Under the pieces are notes generated by a model that saw only the letters and a program-made list of their open reading frames with translations, was not told where the DNA came from and did not search any database. From Macrobrachium rosenbergii (Eukaryota; Arthropoda; Malacostraca; Decapoda; Palaemonidae): a stretch of 64,000 nucleotides of DNA. Both the position numbers and the translations under genes were made by a program. Location: positions 21,258,147 through 21,322,146 of the forward strand of contig NC_089762.1 of the NCBI RefSeq assembly GCF_040412425.1, given 5' to 3'. Shown one piece after another: positions 35,230-51,287 of the stretch (positions within the stretch are counted from its first letter, which is position 1; the number at the start of each line of letters is the position of its first letter).

Positions 35230-36283
35230 ATACAGTAGTATGTATGTGTGTGTACATACATGTTCATAAACAATTTTGCGTACTGTACAGTATATATACA
35301 GTGCCACCTCAACTTATCGGAAAGCTCGATGTGTGCCCTATTCACTAAGTAATGCAATTGAGTAAATAACAAAGACAGACATATAACCTACATGATAGGG
35401 TACCCAGGGGGCTAATTTTCATAGCTTATAGTATAGCGCAGTGCCATATAATGTACTTAATAATCTCCTGACTGATATTTTATAATTATCATTCAGTTTA
35501 TAATACTGATTCAATTATTCAAAATCTGAGATACATGTGGACAATTAATTAATTTTTTATAATGATCTGTGGACATACCTGTACCTATTTATGCTCATAA
35601 GATATGTAAAATACTGTATACAAAACCCACATGAGTATGTATACCTCTTACATTCACACACACCTGTACTGAAAAATGTTTAGCACCACATTAAAGTATT
35701 CTGTAAAGTACAAAATGGTAATGCATTGCATTAAGTGATTTCAGGAAAATTGTATACAGTAACTCTTCAATTATCCAGATTGATAGAACCAAGACTTTGT
35801 TGGATTAGGTCAAAATGTGGATAGGGTAAAATAAAATGTAACAGGTGTAAAACAGCAATTTTGTACCCAAATCCCCCTACCTTCTGAATACTGCACAACC
35901 ATAAACACTCAGTATGCTTACAAACAACCACCATCACACTTGAAATGGAAAACTTGATGCAAAAGGCAATTAGCTAGCCTGTTTTCCCATATTTTTAACA
36001 AAATATACTGTATCAATACACTTTGTAAAAACAAAAAAGATCCTCTCTCTATCTCTCTCTCTTTCATAAACAAAACATAAATGGTAGGTGAACTGTACAT
36101 ACAGTGGAATACTGAATAACCATAGCCACCTGTGTTTACCCACAGCCTACAATGGTTTTATCACCAATAATGTATTTTTTGTACAGAAACTTTCTTATCA
36201 TATGTTACTATACTGTATCATATTTTTTTTTACATATATGTGATATGATAGATTTGCCCATTTTATTCACTGTTGTATTTCCT
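35230..36283. other. Intron with short MITE-end fragments
   Basis: AT-rich DNA. Fragments beginning ACAGTGCCACCTCAACTTATCGG (35299) and ACAGTAACTCTTCAATTATCC (35757) look like Tigger-type left ends with no clear partner. No coding signal. Confidence 0.4.
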
Positions 36284-38458
<2,175 letters not shown>

Positions 38459-38515
38459 GTTGTTTGGATATCTAGATGGTTGTAAACACGATTTTCCATT
38501 AATTAGGTTTCATGA

Positions 38516-38820
38516 TCAAGTCAGGGGAAATGAGGAAGTCTAGGCCTAAGTTAGGTCAGGGGAAGTGAGGAAGTCTAGACCTAAGTCAAGTCAGGAAAGT
38601 GAGGAAGTCTAGGCCTAAGTCAAGTCAGGGGAAGTGAGGAACTCTGGGCTTAAGCCAAGTCAGGGGAAATGATGAAGTCTAGACCTAAGCCAAGCCAGGG
38701 AAATAAGGAAGTCTAGGCTTAAGTCAAGTCAGGGGAAGTGAGGAAGACTATGTCAAAGTCAAGTCCGGGGAAGTGAGGAAGTCTATGCCTAAGCCAAGGC
38801 AGAGGAAGTGAGGAAGTCAG
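38516..38820. repeat. 35-bp minisatellite, about 8.7 copies
   Basis: The unit contains GTCAGGGGAAGTGAGGAAG and TCTAGGCCTAAGTCAA, spaced 35 bases apart (38520, 38555, 38590 and on), with moderate divergence between units. It is in the intron before the exon at 39707. Confidence 0.92.
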
Positions 38821-39706
38821 ATAGATGAATTTTCAGTTGTTTTCGGTCAGCCTTGGTGGATCTTAGACTTGAATGATTTGGGAACACTTTTATTATTTGG
38901 AGAAGCCCTCTGTATTTGTAACGGAAAACCTGTTTGCAATCAAGTTTACCTTTTCAATAGTGTTACTTTCTGTCAGTTATTGCAAACATAATGAAGGAGG
39001 AAACTGATTTACCTGTTTATTCAATATTACTGGCTGGCGATGGGGGTAATGGGTCAAAGTCCCCCCCAACCCTAGTAGGACACGGCTGGTGATTCACAGG
39101 TTGGGTAGATAATGTTATGTTTGTGTCGTGGGTCGAAACCGAAGCCAAAGCTGAAGTAGAGTCCAAATGGTTGGGTCCTTGCTAAAATCAGAACTACCAA
39201 CCACACCCAACTTCTCTGTTTAATCTAGGTGCATTCATGATTGAATATGTTTAATGTTACGGAGATTTTCCCCTTATATTCTATTGATATTTTCATGGTT
39301 TTATGCATCTTTGCTAAAATAATTGATAATACACTATGATATTAAATATTTGTTTCCACATTGCTCGAAATATACAACGGTAATGTTGGTAATCCTGTGT
39401 TGAACGAAAATTTCAAATTGTTTCGTTTCTGTAGTTTGAAGTAATTACTGTACTTTGAAATAATTACTATTACCGTAATTTTTTCTTATAATTTTTATAA
39501 ATATAACAGATTTGATATTTGTGCATCATATGTTAGCTTTATTTTGCTTGATGGAGCTTTCAATGTAGAAAAAAAATAAGTTTTTCAGCTATGTGTTGTA
39601 GTTGCCAGTTAGTGAATTTCGAACGAAATCCTCTGAAATTTGTAGCTTCACTTTTGGAACTTACTGTACTAGATGTACTTGCTATTTTAATATATTTATC
39701 TTTCAG
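38821..39706. other. Intronic sequence
   Basis: No repeat ends or frames recognised, apart from 39585-39680, which repeats part of the large inverted-repeat arm (GAAATTTGTAGCTTCACTTTTGG). It ends with the acceptor TTTATCTTTCAG of the exon at 39707. Confidence 0.5.
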
Positions 39707-39817
39707 AGAAGAGTGACATTTCTGAGGTGAACCAGTTTGCATCAGATGAAAATAAAAATGATAAATCAAAAGTGAATGAATCTGAAAAGGAAGAAGATAA
39801 ATCTACAGAATTGAGAG
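39707..39817 (+). CDS. Host gene exon 4 of 5 visible, acidic/Lys-rich copy B
   Basis: Acceptor TATCTTTCAG and donor GTACTG border an exon of 111 bases (37 codons), phase 1 in and out. It encodes (E)KSDISEVNQFASDENKND then KSKVNESEKEEDKSTELR. It is paralogous to the exon at 33907 with a longer acidic tail. Only 214 bases of intron separate it from the next exon, which carries the LLAGLG motif, so a charged exon plus an LLAGLG exon looks like the repeating module. Confidence 0.65.
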
Positions 39818-40031
39818 GTACTGCATGATTGAAAGCAAAATAAATCTTGTTAATGAAGTTCTGTCTAGAAATATTTAAAAATCCTCAAGTTAAACTTGGA
39901 AGTTTAGTTTTTTGTACATTTTCCATTTGTATTACCGCTAAAAGAAATTTACAGATATATCAACTCAGTATTTTATAGTATGTTTTGAAAAGTTAAAATA
40001 TTCCATTTTTATGATGAACCCTTTTTTACAG

Positions 40032-40130
40032 TTGAAAGTAAAAAGATACAAAGTTTAGGATCCCTATTAGCTGGGCTCGGTAATCGCAGACAAGAATTCA
40101 TAAGTTCTGATCGACAGTCGTCATCATCAG
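40032..40130 (+). CDS. Host gene exon 5 of 5 visible, LLAGLG motif copy B
   Basis: Acceptor CCCTTTTTTACAG and donor GTATGT border 99 bases (33 codons), phase 1 in and out. It encodes (V)ESKKIQSLGSLLAGLGNRRQ then EFISSDRQSSSS(G). The SLGSLLAGLGNR core matches SIGALLAGLGSR at 13334-13432, and the exon length is identical. The open phase-1 donor means the gene continues downstream, but no further exon was recognised before 64000. Function unknown. Confidence 0.68.
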
Positions 40131-41471
<1,341 letters not shown>

Positions 41472-41559
41472 TCAACTGTGGCACTCTATCAATGTATCTG
41501 ATAATACTATTGGTTGTGAGGATATTATGGGAAGATGGCAAAACCAAGTTGGGGAAATT

Positions 41560-42530
41560 CTCGAATTATAATGGGGACAAGAAATAAAATTGTTAAACAT
41601 GATTTAGGAAGCACAAAACAGTGCTTAGGAAACTCGGAGAGATGTTGACAGCATGTTAAAGTGGGGAAGCGGAAACAGAAACTCGGAGAGATGTTGACAG
41701 CATGTTCAAGTGGGGAAGCGGAAACAGATGGATTGAATTAGAATAGGTGCAAGTGACTTTACAGTACAGGATTGTACTCCTACAACCTAATTTAATGATT
41801 AATAAAAAAATAGAAATCTGAAGGCTTATTAACGTAGAAAGGAAGAGTTCAAAAATTAGTTTGAAAAAAGAATGTTAGGAAACATAGCATAAAAAATATG
41901 GGTCTTGGAAACCACCGAAGGAAGGCTTAAAATAAGGTTGTTGAAGTGGTATGCATGAGGGGTTTACCCAATGATGGAATTAAGATGTATAAAGATCAGT
42001 TTGAATGGAAAAAGAAGACCATGGCAGAAACAGGCAAGGAAAATGAGAGAGATTTTGTAGGGAAAAGAGGGAGGAGGAATAAAAGCAGGTGGTAAGGGCA
42101 AAGGATTTGAGAAAAAATTAATAGAATCTCGGGGCAACAAAGGCAAACAGGAAAATATGTTGGATAGCTTGTTGACTGAAGAAGGATGGAAAGCATGTGA
42201 AACAAAGTATGTAAGAGAAGAAAATGAAGAAATTAAAATTGAAGAGAAAGATTGATGGAGTTAGACAAGCAATATTTTAAAAATGTAAATGGGAAGAATG
42301 AATACAAATTAGGAGATGTTAGCTTGACAGAAGGACCAATAGAGAATTTAACCATTTTATGAGGTAAAGGGAGGTCCCATGGACAAATGGAAAGGGAGAA
42401 GTTCCAGGCCTATCAGGATTAACAATTTAATTTCCTGAAGGCTGCTGGAGAACCAGGCAGTGATGAGCTGATCAGAATATATAAAAACCTGATTGAGGAA
42501 GGGATAGGATCACTGAGTAGGAAAAGAGTA
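41560..42530 (+). pseudogene. Degenerate non-LTR retrotransposon (LINE) RT region
   Basis: Around 42380-42500 the translation includes KAAGEPGSDELIRIYKNLIE (AGEPG..EL..IY), the sequence that follows the GPSG motif in many invertebrate LINE RTs. Upstream text (TEEGWKACETKYVREENEE) resembles the RT N-terminal linker. Frames are broken throughout. A two-copy 55-base duplication (GAAACTCGGAGAGATGTTGAC, 41631-41728) lies at its left part. Confidence 0.5.
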
Positions 42531-42618
42531 AGACAATATGCAAATGTATAGGGGATGTTGTGCATTATGAACCAGTGTGGAATAAGATTACAGTTTTTAA
42601 GCTTGATTTTAATATTTT

Positions 42619-42764
42619 AAGAATGTGATAGGGTGAAGGCTGTGAAAAATTGTCCAAGAATGTGGTAGAGTGAAGGCTGTGAAAAAATGTTAAGAATGTG
42701 ATAGGGTGAAGGTTGCAAAAAATTTTTAAGAATGTGATAGGGTGAAGGCTGCAAAAAATTGCCA
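42619..42764. repeat. 36-37-bp minisatellite, four copies
   Basis: Units starting AAGAATGTGATAGGGTGAAGG at 42619, 42656, 42692 and 42728, differing by a few bases each. Confidence 0.92.
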
Positions 42765-43195
42765 AAATCAACATTTGTCAGTTTAGTGACATGCTAAATA
42801 AATCAATAACAGAAAGGAAGATATACCCTATATTTGATTATCTTGAGAAGTACTATGGCAGAGAACCAAGACCAGCAATTAGAATGGCTTTATCCTGTAC
42901 TATCATAGTACCAAGCTGTCCAATTTCACCTTTACTTTGTTCCATTTTTCAGTTTTGATAATTCCCATGGGTAACCTTTAGGAAAGTCAAGATTTTGGCT
43001 AATTTGTTTTTATTAAACTACAGTACTTGAGAATGAGTATATGGAAATGGTCATTATGGAAACAAAAGGCACCAAAGACTCATTGTATTGAAGACAGGTA
43101 AATGTGTTTAGAAGAATTTTAAGTGGATGCGGTATCCATGAAATGATAAGCTTTGTATCCTTGATTGTTCATTGCACCTCATATGGTGTACTGTA

Positions 43196-43440
43196 GGCAT
43201 TACTTAAGGTTCTTTGCAGCATCCCCTCGGCCCCTAGCTGCAACCCCTTTCATTCCTTTCACTTTACCTCTGTTCATATTCCCTTTCTTCCATCTTACTT
43301 TCCACCCTCTCATAACAATTGATTCATAGTACAGCTGCAAGGTTTTCCTCCTGTTACACCTTTCAAACCTTCTTACTGTCAATTTCTGTTTCAGCGCTGA
43401 ATGACTGCATAGGTCCCAGCGCTTGGCCTTTGCCGTAAAT
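43196..43440 (+). repeat. Dispersed repeat fragment, SINE/LINE 3' tail type
   Basis: The pyrimidine-rich body ends TTTCAGCGCTGAATGACTGC and CCCAGCGCTTGGCCTTTG. I recall this ending as a very common dispersed repeat in decapod genomes; the class (SINE or LINE tail) is not certain. It abuts the DIRS left terminal repeat. Confidence 0.5.
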
Positions 43441-44052
43441 TATATTTTTATATTTGCAACTTACCAAGTAATTACATTGCTTATAGTTTCACTCGCTGGC
43501 AGCTTAAAAATTTTGAAATTCGTGGTAGCGCTAATATCGTTGTAGATGACTAGTCCCCACCCACTTTCGGGGTATGAGAGGAGCGACTTCAAAAGTGCAA
43601 TTCAGTTGTTTTTCTGCTGGCTCAAACAGCGGTTCAGTTGTGAGCAGTCAGCTTAAATTTTGGCTTTCAGCGCTTTTCTTTTTGAGATTCTAATTTGGGT
43701 GAAGTACTTGTAGCCTGTGGCTTTTGTATTTATGTTAGGTTCTTTCTTAGCGAGACCATTCATTTTCAATTTAGGACACGTTTTCTTTAATTTGACTTAC
43801 ATTATAACTCGATTGCTGACTTCTTAGACTCAGCCTAGTATGTCAGGCTCTAGAACTGCTAGCCTACGCTATTACAGCAAAGGCTGCAATACTTGGCTCA
43901 CTAAAGAGAAATATCTCTCACTCTATGTGCGTAGAATGTAGGGGAAGAGCATTTAGTTGATAGAAGGTGACAAATGTTCAGAGTGGGATGCTAAATAATG
44001 GAAGGTTTTTGGGTCTCATTTAGTTAAATTAAACAGAGACAGGAAACATAAG

Positions 44053-46010
44053 GTGGCAGCTAGAGCCGAAAAACAGAGAGTAGATAGCAAGACTGTAGTT
44101 AGTTCTGCTGATGACAATATTCCTGCTTTTCCTTTACCTGTTCCCACTGTGTCACCTATTCCCAATTCTCTGACTATTCAGCCTACTCCTTTACCCGGCT
44201 CCCTCGCTTCTGAACCCAATCCCCTTGCCAACCTCAAGTCGAAACTCGTTCATAATTTTTATGTCAAAATGGGGTTAGTTGTGGAGACTGTGACCCAGTT
44301 GGATGCTTCATTGCATGTCCTAATGGACAAAGTGGGAAAAAGTGATAGTGTTAATGAAGTGTCAGTGGAGGTGGCGGCTACTCGTCCCGTCAACGCTCCT
44401 AGGCAAAGTCACTGGCATACTCCCCTACACCTGGGAGCAGTCATACTGGAGGCCCTAGGCAGGTCTGTGGGGTCTGCCCACGGGCAGTTGTCACCTCTGT
44501 CGGACTTGTTGCAACTTCCCAGGTCACGGCAAAGGATAGCCGTTGGAAAGGTATCCAAATGGAATTGAGTAGGCTATCCTCAAGTTCCAAGGCTTCCAGC
44601 CCCGAGAATAGGCGCCCCTGGCGCTTCAGTGATGAATCACAGTCGCTGAAAAGGCCTGCGGTGGACATGGTCCATTTTCCTCCAGTGCCTTGCAAGAAAT
44701 TTAGAGAGCCCCTGCAGCAGCCTTCTTGTAGTTTCTGGGATTTCCCAGAACGCTTTTCTCCAGTGTATCCTGTGAGGCCAAGCATTCATCTTCTCCGAGA
44801 TGCTTCTCGTCATCTCACGAGCGCCCAGTAGCGTCCAAGCTCCCAAGAGCAACCAGTCTCCCAGCAATGCCTGGACGTTCGGTAGTTCCCGAGCATCCAT
44901 TAGCGCCCGCCAGCATCTGTTAGCACCCAAGCTCTCATTAGCTTCTGCAGACACAATAGACCCATCGCTAGCTCCCATTCAGCGTCAGCTGGCGGACATC
45001 TTAAATTTGGTCAAGAGAGAGCTGCCACCTTCAGCCCAGGCCCCTCAAGATTTGCTTCTATCCCCCGTTTCGTTGGAGGATGAAGGTGAAGTTGGTGAAG
45101 TTGATCAAGGCTCCCCTCCAGCAGCTTATGCAGCTTTATTAATATACTTGCTGCAGAACTTTTTGGGATTATTCTCACCTCTGGCCCCAACCTTCCCGGC
45201 TTCGACGTTTTTTTATCAATGACAAAGCTTCCAACTCCAAGTTACTGAACATCATGCTTTCATCTTCCACTAGGAAGGCTGTCAGTGATCTGGACGGCTG
45301 GCTCTTGGAGAAGAGAGAGCAGGGGAAGTCTTTCTTCAACTATCATCCCTCTCGTCTTGTGCGCTGGAGGTATTCTTTGTACGAGACTGGAGAAGCTCCC
45401 TCACGAGAGTGGCTGCCTTCTCCCAGGGGGATTTCTGTGGACTTATTGACTCGTCTAGGAGGTCAGCCTTCGCCACCGCCAAGGTGATGTTCTCCCCTAC
45501 AGAACTCGACCACCTTTTGAAGATCTTGTTCAGGATTTTTAAAGTTTCAAACTTTTTAGACTGGTTGGTGGGGGCCTTAACCTGCAAGATTAAGAATTGC
45601 TCTTCGCTCCGCGAGGAAGTCACATTGGATTGGCTGAATGTCTTGTGAGTTTTGAGGAAGAGATAGAGCTCTGGTGCTCATTTACTACGAAGAGTATCAC
45701 GGTTTCTCAGAAGTCTGCCCTATTGTATTCTCTCGATTGCCAGCACCTCTTCCCTCAGTCTACTGGCAGCAACATTTCTTCGGAACTTCAGAAGAAAAGT
45801 ACACAGGACCTTTTCGCTCGCTCATCTAGACATCCCAGGAGTCTCCATCGACAAGTACCAGGACCCATTCTCCACTTTAGCCTCTGCCTTTTCGAGGTGG
45901 CAGACCCAGAGCCCACTCTAGGCCTAGGATGAACATGTGCTTCTTGTCCCGACCTTTTAAGAAGCCCTCTTCCAGGCCTGCTGCTCGGAAGTGAGGATCC
46001 TTTCCTCTAT
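44053..46010 (+). pseudogene. DIRS gag-like region
   Basis: An open frame of 171 residues (44053-44568) starts MAARAEKQRVDSKTVV and is Pro/Ser/Leu-rich (PLPVPTVSPIPNSLTIQP), followed by shifted frames with SSKASSPENRRPWRF, SSRASISARQHLLAPKLSLA and SIDPSLAPIQRQLADIL-type text to about 46000. A Pro/Ser-rich region followed by a region before RT fits the poorly conserved DIRS gag. No zinc knuckle seen. At least four frame breaks. Confidence 0.5.
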
Positions 46011-46199
46011 GCGCCAGTAAGAGCCAGGCTCCTCCATTACTGGGAGAGGTGGAGCACGAGGAGTGGAGAGGTGCATTGTGTCAGTGCTGCCATTCAGGGA
46101 GAAGCCCCCATTAGTCAACACGCCTATCACATTGACTGCCTACTCGGTAGGATCTGAGAAGTATTCAGCTCTCTCTGACAAAGTGTCATCCCTCCTCGA

Positions 46200-47320
46200 G
46201 AAGACAGCCATCAATAAAGTCGAATAAGCCCAGTTGGACAGTTTTTATAACCATCTCTTCATAGTCCCCAAGGTATCAGGATTGGAGGCCAGTACTGTAC
46301 TGGACATAAGCGCCTTGAATTTTTTTGTCGAAAAGGCAAAATTGAAGATGGAAACAAGTCTGTCATTTCATCCATTCACCAGGGCGACTGGATTACTACT
46401 ATAGACATGCAAGATGCCTATTTCCAAATTCCTATACATCCAGAAACCAGGAAATATCTACGTTTTGTGCTTTGCAACAGAATGTACCAGTTTCAGGCCT
46501 TATGCTTCGGCCTTTCAACCGCTCCGTAAGTGTTCACCCAAGTCCTTGCTCCACTCTCCAAGTGACTTCATCTGATGGGGATAAACATCTCCCCCTTCTT
46601 AGACAAGTGGCTCCTATGATGGATCCTTCGATCGCCATCGAATTAGAGGTGCATGGAGGACCTTCGGAAGACCCTTTGTTTGTCAGAAGAGTTGGGTCTG
46701 CTAATCAAGCTTCATAAGTCCCAGCTGGTTCCGTCACAGATGATTCTCTATTTGGGGATGATGATAAACTCTCAGAGTTTTCAGATTTTTCAGTTACCCA
46801 AAAGAGTTCAGTCATGCCTGAAGGAAGTAGACAAGTTCCTCTCCCGCCAAACCTGTTTGGCAAACCAATGGATGAGCCTTCTAGGTACTTTATCCTCCAT
46901 GGAGCAGTTTGTTTCCTCTAGGAAGGCTACATATGAAAACTCTCCAGTTTTATCTGCGGGCCAGCTGGGACAGGAAAGCTCTTCCAGACACATTCATCTT
47001 CCCAATATCTCAAAAAATCAAGAAGGATCCCTGTTGGTGGAAGTCAGAAGGCAGGCTTTCAGAAGGAAAGTCCCTTCTTCCTTTGAACCCCAACCTAGAC
47101 GTCTATGCAGATGTGTCGGGTCTGGGTTGGGGAGTGCTTCTGAGCACCCAAGAAGTGTCAGGAACCTGGTCCCAGGAGCAGATTCACTGGTACATCAACC
47201 TCAAGGAGCTGATGGCAAATCGGCTGGGCCTTCAGCATTTTGCTTCAATAGTCCGCAGTCAAGTAGTGACCATACACTCGGACAATACTACAGCCCTGAC
47301 GTATGCTGTATAGTATAAAG
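46200..47320 (+). pseudogene. DIRS reverse transcriptase and RNase H
   Basis: RT motifs: TIDMQDAYFQIPIHPETRKY (46398-46457) and YQFQALCFGLSTAP. The catalytic LDDW motif is changed to SPFLDKWLL (46590-46617), losing one metal-binding Asp. After frame breaks, SQLVPSQMILYLGMMI (46720-46770) is the thumb region. RNase H follows (47090-47310), with LDVYADVSGLGWGVLL, WYINLKELMANRLGL and VVTIHSDNTTALTY supplying the Asp-Glu-Asp triad. This would copy the element RNA into DNA, but the Asp loss and frameshifts disable it. Confidence 0.82.
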
Positions 47321-47745
47321 AAGCGAGGTGGGACTCATTCATTCTCCCTTTGCGAGGCAGCAAGAACCATCCTTTTATGGGAAGATCATAACCGGACCAA
47401 GTTGGTGACACAGTTCTTCCAGGGCAAGCTCAGTGTCCGTGCGAACGGGTTGAGCCATCGCAGTCAGGTGAGTGGACCCTTCATCCGCAGGTGTGCGAGG
47501 ATCTGTGGAAGCTGTGAGGGAGACCTCATAGATCTGTTTGTGATGTCCAAGAATCATCGTTTACCAGTCTTTTGCTCTCCAGTACCAGACCCTCTAGCAT
47601 GGGCGGCGGACGCCATGCTACAAGACTGGTCAACAAGGATCTCTACGCCTTCCCGCCATTCTGCATGATATGAGAAGTCCTCAACAAGTTCTGCAACCAC
47701 ATGAACGTCATGATGACTAGTGGCCCCGTTCTGGCCGCGACATGA

Positions 47746-48815
47746 ATGGTTCTCGGATTTCCTGAAGCTGCTGACGGACTTCCCGAGGTTGTTAACGCAG
47801 CGACCAAGTCTGCTCAGACAACCCCACTTCAGGTGGTTCCACCAAGGATTGTCCACTCTGGCCCTGACAGGGTACAGACTGTCAGGAAACTCCTGAGACA
47901 GAAGGGGTTTTCAAGAACAACTTCCGAGACTATTGCTGAGTGTAGGCACTCCTCTTCCGACAGTCTATCAAGCCAAGTGGACATCATCAGACTCCTGTAC
48001 TTGAGGACATCTAGGGGCCTGTCCTCCTCTACGATCAGAGGATACAGGGCTATGCTGAGTTCAGTGTTTCGGCACAGAGGTATGGATCTGTCTGTTAATC
48101 AAGACCTGTCCAATCTCTTTAAAATCCTTGAATACCTCCCAATCCTAGGGGCAAGAGGCTGTCTCTTGGAATCTGGATGTAGTTTTGAAGTGGCTCTCTG
48201 GACCCCGCTTAGAGCCTCTTTGTTCTGCTTCATTACGAGATCTTACCAGGAAGAGTGCTTGCACTTGGCAAGAGAGTGGGATTTCCCAAGGTGATGCCGT
48301 ATGTTCCTTCACCCTGGGATTTTTAGCAAGAATGAAGACCCAACCAAGCCCTGGTCACGTTCCTTCATATTGAAATCCTGATGGAAATACTAGGCCCAGA
48401 TGAGGAGGAGAGATTTCTGTACCCAGTGAGAGCACTGAGGTATTACTTGCACAGAACGGAAAAGATTTGAGGTCCTACAAGTAATTTGTGGTGCTAGGTC
48501 AGGAATCCGTCTCATGCCCTATCAAAGAATGGCTTGTCTTTCTTCTTGAAGGATCTCATCTCTGAGGCCCATTCCCAGGTTGGAGAAGAGGCCTTAAAGT
48601 CCATCAAAGCTAAAGCTCATGAGATCAGAGCTGTCTCCACATCTTTAATCTTCAAGCACAACCTTTCTCTATCATCAGTTCTTCAAGTGACTTACTGGAG
48701 GTGCAAGTCTGTCTTCGCAACCCATTATCTTCGTTATGTGGAAACTACTTTTGAAAATTGTAGTACTTTAGGGCCTTTATCCGTGGCTGGCACAGTGTTG
48801 GGGGAGGAAGCATAG
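47746..48815 (+). pseudogene. DIRS tyrosine recombinase
   Basis: The core-binding part (47880-48120) has RQKGFSRTTSETIAECRHSS, DIIRLLYLRTSRGLSSSTIR and GYRAMLSSVFRHRGMDLS. The catalytic part follows in other frames: SGPRLEPLCSASLRDLTRK (48192-48245), YPVRALRYYLHRTEK (48420-48465), then KAHEIRAVSTSLIFKHNLSL with the His-x-x-Arg (AHEIR) and WRCKSVFATHYLRYVE with the candidate nucleophile Tyr (48600-48750). The enzyme inserts the circular DNA copy without an integrase. The segment around the first catalytic Arg is deleted or shifted. Confidence 0.82.
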
Positions 48816-49256
48816 GAAGCCTTTCTGCCTTTCTTTTCGCTTCACCTTGAACATGGGTGCTGAGTCATAAGGGGAGTCTGAGGGTACTGTGTACCAGGAG
48901 ACCCACCAGTCTTAGCTTTAATGGGTGGGTGATATTTTTGTATTTTGTGGTGTAGGTGATGCTCGTGTTCATTGATTCTGATCATTTGGTTGGTCAGTAT
49001 GTGCCCAGGGCAGGGGAAACTGGCTTCTTGTATACTTTGTTAGTCACAGGGTTCATCCCTTGCAGCAAAGTACCCTTTAATGTAGAGGTGTGTCTGGCCA
49101 ACTCACCATACCCTACATGGTTAAGATGAGCTCCGACCAGAGGCAGTATCTACCTGCAGCAGCTCTCTTACTAGGTAAGGAACGACAAGCATTGTACCAA
49201 TACTAATTTTGCTGTCCTTTAACTCATGGTCGGGCATCCATAATGTTTTGGGGTGG

Positions 49257-51244
49257 TTAACCCTTTAACGCCGACTGGACGTATTTTACGTCGACAAAAG
49301 TTGTCTGTCGGGTGCCAAGTGGATGTAAAATACGTCGACTACAAAAAGTTTTTTAAATATTCGCGGAAAAATACTTTTAAATCGCGCCTTGAGGGATGCT
49401 GGGAGTTCACGGATCACGCTGCTGTTTTGTTTACAAGCGTGACCCAGCTGCGCATGCGCGAATTTCTTTCTTATACCAAAAGAAAACATCAGCTAACTCT
49501 GCTGAAAATCTCAGAAATTCTTTAGTCACCTTGTTGTAATTTTTGCACCGTTTTCTATTAGCCTTTGCATAAAGTTTTATATATGAAAATGTGCACAATT
49601 TCATGTAGAATACAAAAAAAAAAAATAACACATGGTTGTAGCTTTTATCAATTTTGACATATTTTCATATAAATCACAATAAGTGCTAAAATTTCAACCT
49701 TCGGTCAACTTTGACTCAACCGAAATGGTAAAAAAATGCAATTGTATGCTAAAACTCTTACATTCCAGTAATATTCAATCATTTACCTTCATTTTGCAAC
49801 AAACAAGAAGTCTCTAGCACAATATTTTGATGTATGGTGAATTTTTGAAAAAAACATTTTCCTTACGTCCACACTCGCTAACTCTGCTGAAAATCTCAGA
49901 ATTTCTTTAGTCACTTTGTCATAATTTTTGCACTGTTTTGTATTAGCCATTACATAAAGTTATATATATGAAAATGTGTGCAATTTCATGTAGAATACAA
50001 CAAAAAATAACTCATGGTTGTAGCTTTTATAAATTTTGACATTTTCATATAAATCACAATAAGTGCCAAAATTTCAACCTTCTTTGACTCGACCGAAATG
50101 GTCGAAAAATGCAATTGTAAGCTAAAACTCGTACATTCTAGTAATATTCAATCATTTACCTTCATTTTGCAACAAATTGGAAGTCTCTAGCACAATATTT
50201 CGATTTATGGTAAATTTTTGAAAAAACTTTTTCCTTACGTCCTCGCTAACTCTGCTGAAAATCTTGTAAGAGCCTGATGCTGTCTCTTCCAAACACGTGT
50301 GTGTTCGTGTGTTCGTTGTCCATCGGAGTGGACAAGATAACAAGAGCATCTTGTTTTCTTTCTCTAAAGGAACGCAACTTCAACCATACAATATTTCTGT
50401 CTGTTTCTCCCTAACCACTGTTGTCTTGATGTATGTACAATCACCACTACTTGCATTGCCATGCAAGCATTCTAATCATGTACTCAAAATTGTTCCAACG
50501 AATCTTCTGTATCAAACTGTATGTATGTTTCTGTTTGTGAAGACGCCAAACGTCTCACCACTCCGATGGATGACTAACACACACGTGTTTGGAAGAGACG
50601 GCATCAGGCTCTTACAGTCTCAGAAATTCTTTAGTCACTTTGTCGTAATTTGTGCACAGTTTTATGTTAGCCGTTACATAAAGTTTTATATATGAAAATG
50701 TGCACAATTTCATGTAGAATACAACAAAAAATAACTCGTGGTTGTAGCTTTTATATATTTTGACATATTTTCATATAAATCACGGTAAGTGCCAAAATTT
50801 CAACCTTCGGTCAACTTTGACTCGACTGAAATGGTAAAAAAAATGCAATTGTAAGCTAAAACTCTTACATTCTAGTAATATTCAATCATTCACCTTCATT
50901 TTGCAACAACTGAGAAGTCTCTAGCACAATATTTCGATTTATAGTGAATTTTTGAAAAATTTTTTTACCTCCGCACATGCTAACTGCTGAAAATCTCAGA
51001 ATTTCTTTAGTCACTTTGTCGTAATTTTTGCACCGTTTTATGTTAGCTGTTACATAATGTTTTATATATGAAAATGTGCACAATTTCATGTAGAATACAA
51101 CCATGAATTATTTTTTGTTGTATTCTACATGAAATTGCGCACATTTTCATATATAAAACTTTGTGTAACGAATAATATAAAACGGTGCAAACATTACGAC
51201 AAAGAATTTCTGAGATGTTTGGCCGAGTTACCGCGCATACGTAA

Positions 51245-51287
<43 letters not shown>

